Shown: positions 19,415-29,116, counted from the stretch's first letter. The stretch is DNA of 64,000 bases from Flavimarina sp. Hel_I_48 (GCF_000733945.1 NZ_JPOL01000002.1:1737001-1801000), one strand, 5' to 3'. The notes: generated from the letters alone by a model not told the origin. Numbers and translations: made by a program.

Positions 19415-20392
19415 TTATTTTTTAGCTCTTCTATTATTATAAATGGGAAGCAGGATAAAAGAAAGAGCCCCAAGCACGATAACCAATAAAGTTTGCGCTC
19501 CCCAAAGAATCCAGCCGAAAGCTTCACCAGAGGCCTTACTGATATCAAAAACCATCAACAGCGCGCCAATGGCAACGGGATACACACCTATACCGCCATT
19601 TGTGGCGGAAATACTGAAAGAACCTACCACAAAAGCGGCCAAAATAACACCTATACTGGCGTTTTCCAGTTCTGGAACGGTAAATTTAATCACCCAAAAC
19701 ATCAAAACATACATTACCCAGATAAAAACAGTGTGGAAAATAAAGGCCGCTTTGTGCTTCATCTTCAGGATGCTTTTCATTCCTTCCAGGAGTCCGCTCA
19801 CAAATGTTCGCACTTTTACGATAAACGTGTTTTTTGACGTTTGTAGTACTTTAAAAAAACCGAATAAGAGCAAAAGCAGAATAGCCAATACCCCAACGGT
19901 TATCAAAGGGTTGATATTTTTAGATTCCAAATATCCCAATAGATCATCACTTTGAAAAAGAAGCGCAAGCGCGACCACCAGCAGGAGCATGATAAGATCT
20001 GCGATACGTTCTGAAATTATAGTACCAAAGGCTTTTTCAAAAGGGACTTTCTCATAGGTTGTAAGTGTCGCCCCCCGCAACACTTCGCCTGATCTGGGAA
20101 TGCCCAGATTTGCCAAATAGGCAACCATAACCGCCATAAAACGATTTGCAAAAGTAGGATGAAATCCTAACGGTTCAAGCATAAATTGCCAGCGGTAGGC
20201 ACGTGAAAGATGACTGAGAATCCCCAGGATTAAGGACAATATTATCCAGCCTGGTTCAACATTTACTATATTTTCCCAAAGCGTTGCCCTTTGTTCCGGC
20301 GTGGCCGAAGCCAGCGAATACCAGATCAAAAAAAGACCCAGGCCAAGGGGAATAATGGTTTTTAGTACTTTTATGAACGCTTTACGGGACAC
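19415..20392 (-). CDS. YbhN/UPF0104 (lysylphosphatidylglycerol synthase TM) family protein
   Basis: 325 residues with about eight hydrophobic segments. Features of the family are FMAVMVAYLANLGIPRSGEVLRG (the 'N-x-x-x-P-x-R-x-G-E' motif near residue 90) and the C-terminal SFSISATNGGIGVYPVAIG. These are flippase-like integral membrane proteins of the aminoacyl-lipid synthase membrane-domain superfamily; the substrate is unknown. Its start lies one base past the panD stop, so it is translated with the pantothenate genes, a frequent arrangement in Flavobacteriia. Confidence 0.9.
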   Translation of the reverse strand: MSRKAFIKVLKTIIPLGLGLFLIWYSLASATPEQRATLWENIVNVEPGWIILSLILGILSHLSRAYRWQFMLEPLGFHPTFANRFMAVMVAYLANLGIPRSGEVLRGATLTTYEKVPFEKAFGTIISERIADLIMLLLVVALALLFQSDDLLGYLESKNINPLITVGVLAILLLLLFGFFKVLQTSKNTFIVKVRTFVSGLLEGMKSILKMKHKAAFIFHTVFIWVMYVLMFWVIKFTVPELENASIGVILAAFVVGSFSISATNGGIGVYPVAIGALLMVFDISKASGEAFGWILWGAQTLLVIVLGALSFILLPIYNNRRAKK

Positions 20393-20393
20393 C

Positions 20394-20744
20394 CTATTTC
20401 AGAAGGTTGGTGTGTTCATCTGGGAAAACGAGCGTAGGTTTGAATTGTTTTGCTTCTTCTACTTCCATAAAAGCATAAACGATTAAGATAAGCATGTCGC
20501 CTTTTGCTACTTTACGTGCGGCAGCACCGTTCAGTGTAATTTCCCCACTGTTGCGTGGACCGGGGATGGCATAGGTTTCCAGACGTTCACCATTTGTGAT
20601 GTTCACGATCTGTACGCGCTCGCCCTCAATGATGTTTGCAGCTTCCATAAGATCTTCATCTATGGTAATGCTGCCTATATAGTGCAGTTCTGCCCCAGTG
20701 ACCTTTACCCGGTGTATTTTTGATTTTACTACGTTGACTAACAT
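20394..20744 (-). CDS. panD: Aspartate 1-decarboxylase
   Basis: 116 residues, usual length. The self-cleavage site Gly24-Ser25 is visible in [12 protein letters not shown]; cleavage would create the pyruvoyl group on Ser25. Later motifs include [10 protein letters not shown] and the Asn-Gly-Ala-Ala-Ala loop ([14 protein letters not shown]). It makes beta-alanine for pantothenate, and panC directly upstream joins beta-alanine to pantoate. Confidence 0.97.
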   Translation of the reverse strand: MLVNVVKSKIHRVKVTGAELHYIGSITIDEDLMEAANIIEGERVQIVNITNGERLETYAIPGPRNSGEITLNGAAARKVAKGDMLILIVYAFMEVEEAKQFKPTLVFPDEHTNLLK

Positions 20745-20763
20745 AAGTGCAAAGTTACGGTTT

Positions 20764-21615
20764 TTAAGTAAGGGAAAGGGTGTCGATCAAGCGTATATCT
20801 CCTGCAAAAACAGCTATAAAAGCTCTAAAATCCCCCGATTTTGATCCGTTTTTTGCGGGTTTTAAGGTGTTTTGATCTGCTATTTCAAAATATTCCAGTT
20901 TCAAAAGCTCATGCGCAGCGAAGGCTTCTTCAACCCACTGTTTTAGTTGGTCGATTGACTTTTCATTAAAATCTTCCCGTACCTGCTTTAAGATTTTATA
21001 AATAAAAGGTGCCGCTTCTGTATGTTCTGGAGTCAGACGAACATTACGGGAACTCTGGGCGAGACCGTCCTCATTTCTGTTAATGGGAGCACCTATGATT
21101 TCTACCGGGATTTGTTCTATCGCTACCAACTTTTTGATTATCTGCAACTGCTGAAAGTCTTTCTCACCAAAAAAGGCTTTATCTGGTTTGACAATTTCGA
21201 ACAAATGACTCAAAACGGTGCCTACACCTTCAAAATGACCGGGACGGAAAGCACCTTCCATCACTTTATCAAGACCTTCAAAATCGTAGACTTTGCTTTT
21301 CACCTCTTCGCCGTAAACTTCTTCTGGTTCTGGGGTGAAAACAATAACTTTTTCGCCGTAAGGCTTAAGGATAGCAAGATCTTTTTCCAGGGTTCTGGGG
21401 TAATGCTCCAGATCTTCCTTATTATTAAACTGGGTAGGATTCACAAAAATACTTACGACAACTGTGTCGCACTGATGCGAAAAAGCAAAGTCAATAAGGC
21501 TGATATGCCCAGCGTGCAAGGCACCCATAGTAGGTACAAAGCCTACGATCTTACCAGATTTGCGGAGGTTTGCAACGGCCCTTGAAATCTCGAGTCTTTT
21601 AAAATAACCTTTCAT
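20764..21615 (-). CDS. panC: Pantothenate synthetase
   Basis: 283 residues. The HIGH-like motif is HAGH in [16 protein letters not shown] at about residues 27-42, and the KMSKS-like segment is SSRNVRLT at about 187. [15 protein letters not shown] is the conserved pantoate-binding region. It condenses pantoate with beta-alanine using ATP. First gene of the panC-panD-YbhN unit, divergent from the GlgA-like gene. Confidence 0.97.
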   Translation of the reverse strand: MKGYFKRLEISRAVANLRKSGKIVGFVPTMGALHAGHISLIDFAFSHQCDTVVVSIFVNPTQFNNKEDLEHYPRTLEKDLAILKPYGEKVIVFTPEPEEVYGEEVKSKVYDFEGLDKVMEGAFRPGHFEGVGTVLSHLFEIVKPDKAFFGEKDFQQLQIIKKLVAIEQIPVEIIGAPINRNEDGLAQSSRNVRLTPEHTEAAPFIYKILKQVREDFNEKSIDQLKQWVEEAFAAHELLKLEYFEIADQNTLKPAKNGSKSGDFRAFIAVFAGDIRLIDTLSLT

Positions 21616-21635
21616 CGCTTAAATTTAACAGGGCG

Positions 21636-21643
21636 CAAACTTA
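21636..21643 (-). promoter_or_regulatory. Candidate -7 box for panC
   Basis: On the minus strand TAAGTTTG matches TAnnTTTG exactly, about 21 bases before the panC ATG. The -33 box is weak. Confidence 0.5.
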
Positions 21644-21674
21644 CTATATTACTGGCAATCTGCATAAAATTTAG

Positions 21675-21682
21675 TAATTTTG
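21675..21682 (+). promoter_or_regulatory. Candidate -7 box for the GlgA-like gene and glmS operon
   Basis: TAATTTTG matches TAnnTTTG exactly on the plus strand. It would leave a leader of about 120 bases before the start at 21810. The -33 box is not clear. Confidence 0.45.
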
Positions 21683-21809
21683 CATGTTTTTTAGCCTTAA
21701 TAATAATATGAAGAGTGGTTTTGTTAAAATGCCAATAGGCTTTTATAGAACGGATCAAACAATCAACTTTTAGGTAAAGGCTGACACTCTTGCCATAAAT
21801 AAACAATCT

Positions 21810-22619
21810 ATGAAAGATAAGAGGATATTATACGTATCATCTGAAGTTATACCCTATTTACCAGAAACTGAAATTGCATCAATGTCTTTTGATGCACCTC
21901 AAATGGTAAACAGTAAGGGCGGGCAGATCAGGATTTTTATGCCCCGTTATGGTAATATTAATGAACGCAGGCATCAACTTCATGAAGTTATCAGGTTATC
22001 TGGGATGAATCTTGTCATTAATGATTTTGACATGCCCCTAATCATCAAAGTGGCGTCAATCCCTAAAGAACGTATACAGGTCTATTTTATAGATAATGAA
22101 GAATACTTTAAGCGGAAAGCAACTTTTACTGACGAAGATGGAAATTTGTTTAAAGATAACGATGAACGCGCCATATTCTTTGCAAAAGGTGTGGTCGAAA
22201 CCGTAAAAAAATTAAATTGGGCGCCAGATATTATTCACGTACATGGCTGGCTGGCTTCTTTGTTGCCGCTCTATTTGAAAAAATATTATGCGAGCGAACC
22301 GCTCTTTAAAGAAAGCAAAATTGTCATGTCTGTATACAATTCTGGTTTCAATGGTACGTTAAATGAGGAACTTATCGATAAGATCGCGTTTGATGGTATT
22401 GATAAAAAGGAAATCGATGAGCTTAAAAAACCCACATATGAAAATCTGATGAAAGTGGCAATAGACCATGCAGATGCTGCCATAATAGGCTCTCAGGATA
22501 CTCCAGAAGAGTTGATAAATTATTTGAACACCACAAAAATACCGGTGCTTCCCTATAAAAGGAAAGAAGAATTCGCTCAGGCTTATGAGGAATTCTACAC
22601 AAAAAAGGTATTAGCTTAA
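21810..22619 (+). CDS. Half-length glycogen/starch synthase (GT5 N-terminal domain only)
   Basis: 269 residues. It begins with ILYVSSEVIPYLPETEIA and MVNSKGGQIRIFMPRYG, recalling the ADP-glucose synthase opening 'SEVxPxxKxGGLxDV', and has the conserved PDIIHVHGWLASLLPLYLKKYY, equivalent to 'PDVVHxHDW'. It then ends at the point where the first Rossmann domain of GlgA finishes; the C-terminal nucleotide-sugar-binding domain is absent. The frame is clean and the next gene begins 4 bases later, so this is not a frameshift within the window. Similar short proteins occur next to panC in Flavobacteriia. A catalytic role is doubtful; a regulatory or binding role is an inference. Confidence 0.8.
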   Translation: MKDKRILYVSSEVIPYLPETEIASMSFDAPQMVNSKGGQIRIFMPRYGNINERRHQLHEVIRLSGMNLVINDFDMPLIIKVASIPKERIQVYFIDNEEYFKRKATFTDEDGNLFKDNDERAIFFAKGVVETVKKLNWAPDIIHVHGWLASLLPLYLKKYYASEPLFKESKIVMSVYNSGFNGTLNEELIDKIAFDGIDKKEIDELKKPTYENLMKVAIDHADAAIIGSQDTPEELINYLNTTKIPVLPYKRKEEFAQAYEEFYTKKVLA

Positions 22620-22623
22620 AAAC

Positions 22624-24264
22624 ATGTTGAAATTGTTGAAAACCACATATTACAAAGCCGTTTTTCTGGCATTTATAAGTATTTTTATATATAGCTGTCA
22701 AGATGATTACCTGGAAATAGGAAGCAACCTTGTAGATAATGTAAGTTATAAAGGGGATAGTCTTAAACTTCCAGTTATCTCTTATAACCAATCCTTCTTT
22801 AACGATGCAGGCGTTCAGACCAGTGGATTGAGTTCTGGTGCCCTGGGCATTTATAAAGATCCTGTTTATGGTAATACCATAGCTTCAACTCTATCTCAAT
22901 TAGCGATTAGCCCTGCAAATCCCACGGTGGGTGAGAATGCTGAAATAGATAATATAGTGGTAAGCATCCCATATTATAGTACTGCCGTAGGAGCAACAGA
23001 AGCTGGTGGGACAGAGTATCGCCTGGATTCCGTTTACGGCAATGCTGCAATGAACATTAGAGCTTATAGATCCAACTATTTTCTAAGCGATAATGACCCA
23101 CAGGATATTTCAGAATCAGCTATTTATTATAGCAACCAACTCAAGCAATTCACGGGAATACGCGGGGATCTTCTCTTTTCTATAAATAATGTAAAACCCT
23201 CTAAAGAAGAAATTGTTACGACAATTGTCCCTGATTCTACCGCTGCAGATACAACGGCAACTGTAAATAGATCGCAACCAGCATTGCGCTATGAACTTAA
23301 TGCCGAAGAAATTGCTTACTTTAAATCGGCAATTCTAGACCAGGCTGGAAAGGATGTGCTTTTTAACCAGAATAGTTTTAAAAACTATTTTAGGGGACTT
23401 TATTTAGAAGCAGAACCTATTAACGATGATGGTTCCTATTTTCTATTTGACCGTTCTGGGTCACAGATTCAAATTTCATACACCGCAGACGGTAGTGGTG
23501 AATCGCGGGTACAGTCAAGTATAACACTTTCCCTTAGCCCATCTTCGGGTGCGATAGGAGTAGTGGGCTATGATAACAATTTTAAACCTGAAATTATAAG
23601 TCAAGTTACAAATGCTGATCCTATTGCAGGTGACGAAAACTTATTTTTGAAAGGTGGTCAGGGAAGTATGGCAGTTATAGACCTTTTTGGCGAAGATGCT
23701 GATGGCGATGGGATACCAGAAAGATTAGAGGAATTGCGTGCCGGATCTCAAAAGCTCATCAGGGAGGCAAACCTTACTTTTTATGTGGATCAACAAAAAA
23801 TAAATCAGTTGGGCGGTTCTGCAAAAAATGCACCATTACGTATCTATATCTACGATCTAGAAACAAATCAACCTCTGGAAGATTATGTGAACGATGCTCA
23901 AAGAAATACACAAACAGGAGCTATTTTAGGAGTTGGAACAAGTCATTTGAGCCCTTTGGAAACAGATGCTGATGGTAATGGAGTTCGATATACCATTAGA
24001 ATAACAGATCATATTAAAAACCTGCTTAATCCTGAAAACGAATCACCTAGCACAAAACTAGGTGTCGTGGTAGCCCAAAATTTATTAAATTTGGGCGTTG
24101 CAACTGGAGCAATCCAGAATACAGGCGCAACCCTGGTACCCAAGCGTTTGCCAATAACTTCTATCTTATCACAAGAAGGCATCATTTTATATGGTAATGC
24201 AAGTACAGATGCAAGTAAGAGATTATCTCTTAAATTATATTTTATAGAAACCCCTAATCAATAA
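22624..24264 (+). CDS. DUF4270 lipoprotein
   Basis: 546 residues. Lipobox IYSC with Cys at 25, followed by QDDYLEIGSNLVDN, the usual mature start of this Bacteroidota family. The rest is beta-rich secreted sequence with GAIGVYKDPVYGNT-like and DADGDGIPE-like segments, the latter a calcium-binding-type Asp loop. Function unknown; it is probably a cell-surface lipoprotein. It starts 4 bases after the GlgA-like gene and ends 6 bases before glmS, a tight operon. Confidence 0.85.
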   Translation: MLKLLKTTYYKAVFLAFISIFIYSCQDDYLEIGSNLVDNVSYKGDSLKLPVISYNQSFFNDAGVQTSGLSSGALGIYKDPVYGNTIASTLSQLAISPANPTVGENAEIDNIVVSIPYYSTAVGATEAGGTEYRLDSVYGNAAMNIRAYRSNYFLSDNDPQDISESAIYYSNQLKQFTGIRGDLLFSINNVKPSKEEIVTTIVPDSTAADTTATVNRSQPALRYELNAEEIAYFKSAILDQAGKDVLFNQNSFKNYFRGLYLEAEPINDDGSYFLFDRSGSQIQISYTADGSGESRVQSSITLSLSPSSGAIGVVGYDNNFKPEIISQVTNADPIAGDENLFLKGGQGSMAVIDLFGEDADGDGIPERLEELRAGSQKLIREANLTFYVDQQKINQLGGSAKNAPLRIYIYDLETNQPLEDYVNDAQRNTQTGAILGVGTSHLSPLETDADGNGVRYTIRITDHIKNLLNPENESPSTKLGVVVAQNLLNLGVATGAIQNTGATLVPKRLPITSILSQEGIILYGNASTDASKRLSLKLYFIETPNQ

Positions 24265-24270
24265 TAAATT

Positions 24271-26118
24271 ATGTGCGGAATTGTAGGTTATATCGGAAAA
24301 AGGGATGCTTATCCCATTATTATAAAAGGTTTACAACGTCTGGAATATCGTGGATACGATAGTGCCGGCGTTGCTCTTTACAATGACAATGAAATTCATC
24401 TTTGTAAAACAAAAGGAAAGGTATCTGATCTGAAGGAAAAGGCAAAAACGGATATTTCCACAGAAGGAAAGTTAGGCATAGGCCACACGAGATGGGCTAC
24501 ACATGGTGTTCCCAATGATGTGAATTCGCATCCTCATTATTCTAACTCCGGTGATCTGGTAATTATCCACAATGGGATTATCGAAAACTACGAGTCCATT
24601 AAAAAAGAACTTAAGAATAGAGGGTATACTTTTAAATCTGATACAGATACAGAGGTTTTGGTTAACCTAATAGAGGATGTACAGAAAAACGAAGACGTTA
24701 AACTTGGTAAAGCCGTTCAGATTGCGCTTAACCAAACTGTAGGTGCTTATGCGATAGCTGTTTTTAGCCGTAAAAAACCTAAAGAAATCATAGTTGCACG
24801 TTTAGGTAGCCCTCTTGCTATTGGTGTAGGTGAAGATGAGTACTTTATCGCTTCAGATGCTTCTCCATTTATTGAATATACTTCAAATGCAATTTATTTA
24901 GAAGATGGAGAGATGGCTGTAGTGCGTACGCACAAACCTCTCAAAATCCTTAAAATTAAAGATGATAGTCTTGTAGCTCCTTACATTCAGGAACTACAGC
25001 TTAATTTAGAGCAAATTGAAAAAGGCGGTTATGAGCACTTTATGCTCAAGGAAATCTTTGAACAGCCACAGGCCATTAAAGATACCTTTAGAGGTAGAAT
25101 GTTAGAAAAGGAAGGCATGATCAAAATGGCCGGAATGGATGAGCACATGAATAAGTTCCTAAATGCAAAACGTATCGTTATTGTTGCGTGTGGAACTTCA
25201 TGGCACGCCGGTCTTGTAGCTGAATATATTTTTGAAGAGCTCGTGCGTCTGCCGGTAGAAGTGGAATATGCTTCAGAATTTAGGTACCGTAATCCCGTTT
25301 TAGAAAAAGACGATGTTGTTATTGCAATTTCTCAAAGTGGGGAAACCGCAGATACGATGGCGGCAATGAAACTGGCCAAAGAAAACGGGGCATTTGTTTT
25401 TGGTGTCTGTAATGTGGTAGGGTCTTCTATTTCACGCGAAGCTGATGCTGGTGCTTACACCCATGCTGGTCCAGAAATAGGTGTTGCTTCCACAAAAGCA
25501 TTTACGACCCAGATTACTGTTTTAACGCTTATTGCGCTTAAAATGGCGTATGAAAAGGGTAAAATTTCCAAATCAGATTTTCATATGCACCTTCAGGAGC
25601 TGGATCGCATTCCTGAAAAAGTAGAAAAAGCGCTTAAATACAATGATCACATTGAAAAAGTTGCAGATAAGTTCAAAGACGCGCCTAACTTCCTTTATCT
25701 GGGAAGGGGATTCAATTTCCCGGTGGCATTAGAAGGTGCACTTAAACTAAAAGAGATCTCTTATATACATGCAGAAGGATATCCAGCTGCAGAAATGAAG
25801 CACGGTCCCATCGCCCTCATTGATGAGCAAATGCCCGTTCTCGTAATTGCCACCCGAAAGGGACATTATGAAAAGATCATTAGCAATATACAGGAGATAA
25901 AATCGCGTAAAGGTAAAATTATCGCCGTTGTGACCGAGGGTGACGAACAGGTAAAAGATCTTGCAGATTATGTAATCGAAGTTCCAGAAACAATGGACAG
26001 CATGTCCCCTTTGCTTACAACAATCCCTTTACAGCTACTTTCTTATCATATTGCCGTCTTGTTAGGCAAAAATGTAGATCAACCCAGAAACCTTGCGAAA
26101 GCGGTTACTGTAGAATAG
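24271..26118 (+). CDS. glmS: Glutamine-fructose-6-phosphate aminotransferase (isomerizing)
   Basis: 615 residues. The mature N-terminal Cys2 nucleophile is in MCGIVGYIG, with the glutaminase motifs GHTRWATHG and HNGIIENY. Two SIS sugar-isomerase domains follow (ACGTSWHAG, SQSGETADT, GRGFNFPVALEGALKLKEISY), and the C-terminus is LAKAVTVE. It makes glucosamine-6-phosphate for peptidoglycan and lipopolysaccharide. No glmS ribozyme-like leader is expected or seen, as the upstream gap is only 6 bases. Confidence 0.98.
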   Translation: MCGIVGYIGKRDAYPIIIKGLQRLEYRGYDSAGVALYNDNEIHLCKTKGKVSDLKEKAKTDISTEGKLGIGHTRWATHGVPNDVNSHPHYSNSGDLVIIHNGIIENYESIKKELKNRGYTFKSDTDTEVLVNLIEDVQKNEDVKLGKAVQIALNQTVGAYAIAVFSRKKPKEIIVARLGSPLAIGVGEDEYFIASDASPFIEYTSNAIYLEDGEMAVVRTHKPLKILKIKDDSLVAPYIQELQLNLEQIEKGGYEHFMLKEIFEQPQAIKDTFRGRMLEKEGMIKMAGMDEHMNKFLNAKRIVIVACGTSWHAGLVAEYIFEELVRLPVEVEYASEFRYRNPVLEKDDVVIAISQSGETADTMAAMKLAKENGAFVFGVCNVVGSSISREADAGAYTHAGPEIGVASTKAFTTQITVLTLIALKMAYEKGKISKSDFHMHLQELDRIPEKVEKALKYNDHIEKVADKFKDAPNFLYLGRGFNFPVALEGALKLKEISYIHAEGYPAAEMKHGPIALIDEQMPVLVIATRKGHYEKIISNIQEIKSRKGKIIAVVTEGDEQVKDLADYVIEVPETMDSMSPLLTTIPLQLLSYHIAVLLGKNVDQPRNLAKAVTVE

Positions 26119-26142
26119 TAAGACAAATTTATTCAAATAATT

Positions 26143-26182
26143 AAAACCCTCCTCAATCTACTATTGAGAAGGGTTTTTTATT
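26143..26182 (+). terminator. Rho-independent terminator after glmS
   Basis: AAAACCCTCCTCAAT and ATTGAGAAGGGTTTT arms around a CTACT loop, with a run of T after. The 240-base gap to the next stop codon holds nothing else I can identify. Confidence 0.88.
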
Positions 26183-26358
26183 TGGAAAGTATAGCGTAAA
26201 AAATATGAAAATTAGATAGTTTCCCAAATTTGGAAATCCTAATTGAAATCTTTGTCGGAAAACTAGCTATTAAATTGTTTGTTCTGACCTGGCAAAGTCA
26301 GTTAGATTTATATCAAATAAAGCTAAAATAATGGTGTTTAAAACAGATTATTAGATTA

Positions 26359-27933
26359 TTACAGTAATTTTTCCCGCTCAAAGAACTCAAAATAACTTTC
26401 GGGATTTTCTATGTTTCCCCTTTCGGAAACTACCGTAACCGCAATATTTTTATCGTGCGCTTTAACTCTGAAGTCATCTAGAATTTCAATAATATCATTG
26501 TCAAGATATTTTGTCTTGCGGGTATCAATATACAAATGTGTTCCCGCATCTAAATTGTTAAGTTCTTTCAATATTGCGCCTTTGTTTATAAAGGTAACCT
26601 CTTCGGCAAGGGTCATTTTAACCTCCTTGTCATTTTCCCCCTTTTTATCAATATGAAGAAAATGCGAGTTTTGATAACTCTTGACAAGAATTACAAAAAT
26701 ACCAATGGCAAGACCCAGACTTATCCCGATAAGCAAATCTCCAAAAACGATTCCCAAAATCGTGACTATAAACGGCACGAACTGTTTCCAGCCCAGAGTG
26801 TACATCTGGATGAAGAGTTTTGGCTTTGCCAATTTATAACCCACTAAAAACAGCACCGCAGCAAGTACGGAAAGTGGAATTAGATTGAGGATATTTGGAA
26901 CAACGATAACCGAAATAAGCAATAAGAAACCATGAAGGATCGCAGACATTTTTGTCGCCCCGCCAGATTGTATGTTGGCTGAGCTCCTCACAATTACTTG
27001 TGTGACCGGCAAACCACCTATCATTCCTGAAATAACATTTCCCGTGCCCTGGGCAAAAAGCTCCCTATTTGTGGGTGTGGTATTTTTATGTGGGTCCAGT
27101 TTATCTGTAGCTTCAACACATAAAAGTGTCTCGAGACTGGCAACCAGTGCTATTGTAAAAGCAGTTACCCAGATATCCATGCGTCCTATCATCGCAAAAT
27201 TAGGCAGCGTAAACTGATTGATAAAGGAGTTAAAATCTTCAGGAATGGGCACGGAAACCAAATGTTCATCACTAATACCCCACTCGGTTCCCTGTGTTGC
27301 CAGATAATAGATAATTCCTAGTGCAACAGCAACGAGAGGTCCCTGTACCAGTTTAAAAATCCTGCCTTTTTTAGAAAGAACAGCATCCCACAACACAAGT
27401 ATTGCCATACCTATACAGGCAATCAGTGTTGCTCCTATACTTATATTGCCTACAATATTACCTAGTTCAGAAAATGTATTTTCCCCATCTCTCTGAAAAA
27501 ATCCCCAGTCCCCTTCCGGGTCGGCATCGTATCCAAAGAAATGAGGTATCTGTTTTAAGATTATTATAATCCCAATACCCGTAAGCATTCCTTTAATGAC
27601 AGAAGAAGGAAAATAATAGCCAATAACCCCGGCTCTGAGCACTCCGAACAAAATCTGTATACCGCCACCCAGAACTACGGCAAGCAAGAGGTTTTCATAA
27701 CCGCCCAGCGTTGTGATTGCTGCAAGCACGATGGCAGAAAGCCCCGCAGCAGGTCCACTTACACCCAGGTTAGAGCCGCTAAGGGCACCAACTATTATAC
27801 CGCCTACAATACCAGAAATCAATCCGGAAAAAAGTGGTGCGCCACTCGCGAGGGCAATACCTAAACAAAGCGGTAGCGCCACAAAAAATACTACGATAGC
27901 CGCCGGAATATCATTTTTTAAATGTTTAAACAT
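26359..27933 (-). CDS. SulP family anion (probably bicarbonate) transporter with STAS domain
   Basis: 524 residues from ATG 27933, which has AAAGGA 5 bases upstream; a longer frame to 27999 adds a basic, unlikely extension. The membrane part (about 10-400) shows the SulP opening PAAIVVFFVALPLCLGIALASGAP, then GSNLGVSGPAAGLSAIV and ELFAQGTGNVISGMIGGLPVTQVI. The C-terminal STAS domain (about 430-524) has YIDTRKTKYLDNDIIEIL. The family carries sulfate, bicarbonate or other anions; the neighbouring carbonic anhydrase suggests bicarbonate uptake, which is an inference. Confidence 0.93.
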   Translation of the reverse strand: MFKHLKNDIPAAIVVFFVALPLCLGIALASGAPLFSGLISGIVGGIIVGALSGSNLGVSGPAAGLSAIVLAAITTLGGYENLLLAVVLGGGIQILFGVLRAGVIGYYFPSSVIKGMLTGIGIIIILKQIPHFFGYDADPEGDWGFFQRDGENTFSELGNIVGNISIGATLIACIGMAILVLWDAVLSKKGRIFKLVQGPLVAVALGIIYYLATQGTEWGISDEHLVSVPIPEDFNSFINQFTLPNFAMIGRMDIWVTAFTIALVASLETLLCVEATDKLDPHKNTTPTNRELFAQGTGNVISGMIGGLPVTQVIVRSSANIQSGGATKMSAILHGFLLLISVIVVPNILNLIPLSVLAAVLFLVGYKLAKPKLFIQMYTLGWKQFVPFIVTILGIVFGDLLIGISLGLAIGIFVILVKSYQNSHFLHIDKKGENDKEVKMTLAEEVTFINKGAILKELNNLDAGTHLYIDTRKTKYLDNDIIEILDDFRVKAHDKNIAVTVVSERGNIENPESYFEFFEREKLL

Positions 27934-28035
27934 ATGTGTTCCTTTAGTTTGTTTATTTGTTTTTCTTACCCTCTCATGATGGCTATTCTTTAGTTGCACG
28001 CGGCAAAAAATCGATTGAGTTTAATAATATATGTA

Positions 28036-28077
28036 ATTGTCAACTTCAAAAAATTGACAATACAATTTTTCTGAAGC
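28036..28077. repeat. Overlapping inverted repeats between carbonic anhydrase and SulP genes
   Basis: ATTGTCAA (28036-28043) pairs with TTGACAAT (28054-28061). A second stem, CTTCAAAAAATTG (28044-28056) with CAATTTTTCTGAAG (28063-28076, one bulged C), shares bases with the first, so only one can form at a time. They lie just past the carbonic anhydrase stop, in the leader of the transporter gene. Confidence 0.6.
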
Positions 28078-28078
28078 C

Positions 28079-28708
28079 TTAATCGTCCAATCTATAGATT
28101 TCCATAATGTTATCAAGTATGGCATCAAAATCGATTTTGAGATCTATTAATTTTCCAGAATGTATGTCAAAAACCCACCCATGTACCGTAAGACCTCGTT
28201 TACGTATTGCACGTTGCACATCAGCTGTTTTTATGACATTTACACACTGTTCCTGAACATTTAACTCCACAAAGCGTTTGTAGCGTTCTTCCTCATCTTC
28301 AATTGCATTAAGCTTGTCTCTATGCGTGCGGTACACATCCCTGATATCCCGTAACCATGGATTTAAAATCCCCAAATCTGATGATTGCATGGCAGCTTTA
28401 ACTCCCCCGCAATAATAATGACCGCAAACCACGACATGATCCACTTCAAGGTGCACAACGGCATAGTTAATTACAGACATTGAGTTGAGGTCTGTATTGG
28501 GAACCATATTGGCAATATTACGGTGTACAAAAGCATCTCCAGGTCCCACACCCATAAGCTCTTCTGCAGATACACGGCTATCACTGCATCCTATATAAAG
28601 GATTTTAGGCGATTGCCCATCAGATAAATTCCTGAAATATTCAGGATCTGTGCTGATTCGTTCCTCGACCCATTCTTTATTATTTTCAAATATTTTCTTG
28701 ATATCCAT
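28079..28708 (-). CDS. can: Beta-class carbonic anhydrase
   Basis: 209 residues, usual length. Zinc ligands and active-site dyad are visible: CSDSR (Cys and Asp-Arg) at about 42-46 and HYYCGG (His and Cys) at about 98-103, with FVHRNIANMV between. It interconverts CO2 and bicarbonate. It is upstream of, and on the same strand as, the SulP transporter, separated by 145 bases with overlapping hairpins. This pairing suggests a bicarbonate supply module for anaplerotic or fatty acid carboxylation. Confidence 0.96.
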   Translation of the reverse strand: MDIKKIFENNKEWVEERISTDPEYFRNLSDGQSPKILYIGCSDSRVSAEELMGVGPGDAFVHRNIANMVPNTDLNSMSVINYAVVHLEVDHVVVCGHYYCGGVKAAMQSSDLGILNPWLRDIRDVYRTHRDKLNAIEDEEERYKRFVELNVQEQCVNVIKTADVQRAIRKRGLTVHGWVFDIHSGKLIDLKIDFDAILDNIMEIYRLDD

Positions 28709-29116
28709 AGTCTGTTTTGGTTTTTATTATTGTATAAACTTTGACGCTTTCAGCGTTTTTAGATGTTGGTAGTTTGTAGAGATTTATAAGAATTTACCTT
28801 AACAAACCGAAAACTTAATAGTATTGCACTACCAGTAAGGCAAACTATATCAAAAACTGATAACACGTATAATATATATAGGAAGAATATAATGTATACA
28901 ACATTACTGAAAAATGCATGATAGAACGCATGGAGGTTCTATATACAACTCAGTTTGTGATTTTACATATTAATTCCCTAAAAAATTGATTTCCCAACTT
29001 TATTAAATAACGCAGTATTATTCAGATTTAATAAGAAAGCTGATATATTATATACGCATTATTCGTAAATCTATAAAATGTTTACAAATAATACGCTAAA
29101 ACGGCAATAATTAAAT
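28709..29116. other. AT-rich gap, 408 bases
   Basis: Lies between the divergent upstream side of carbonic anhydrase and the downstream end of batE. No open frame with coding character is seen. It holds an inverted repeat TTATTAAAT / ATTTAATAA at 29000-29034, possibly the batE transcript end though it lacks a T run. A consensus promoter for carbonic anhydrase is not evident. Confidence 0.6.

Noticed and set aside
21810..22619. Frameshift or truncation of glgA by a sequence error
   Set aside because: The protein ends cleanly and the next gene starts 4 bases later, with no remnant of a C-terminal GlgA domain in any frame of the DUF4270 gene.
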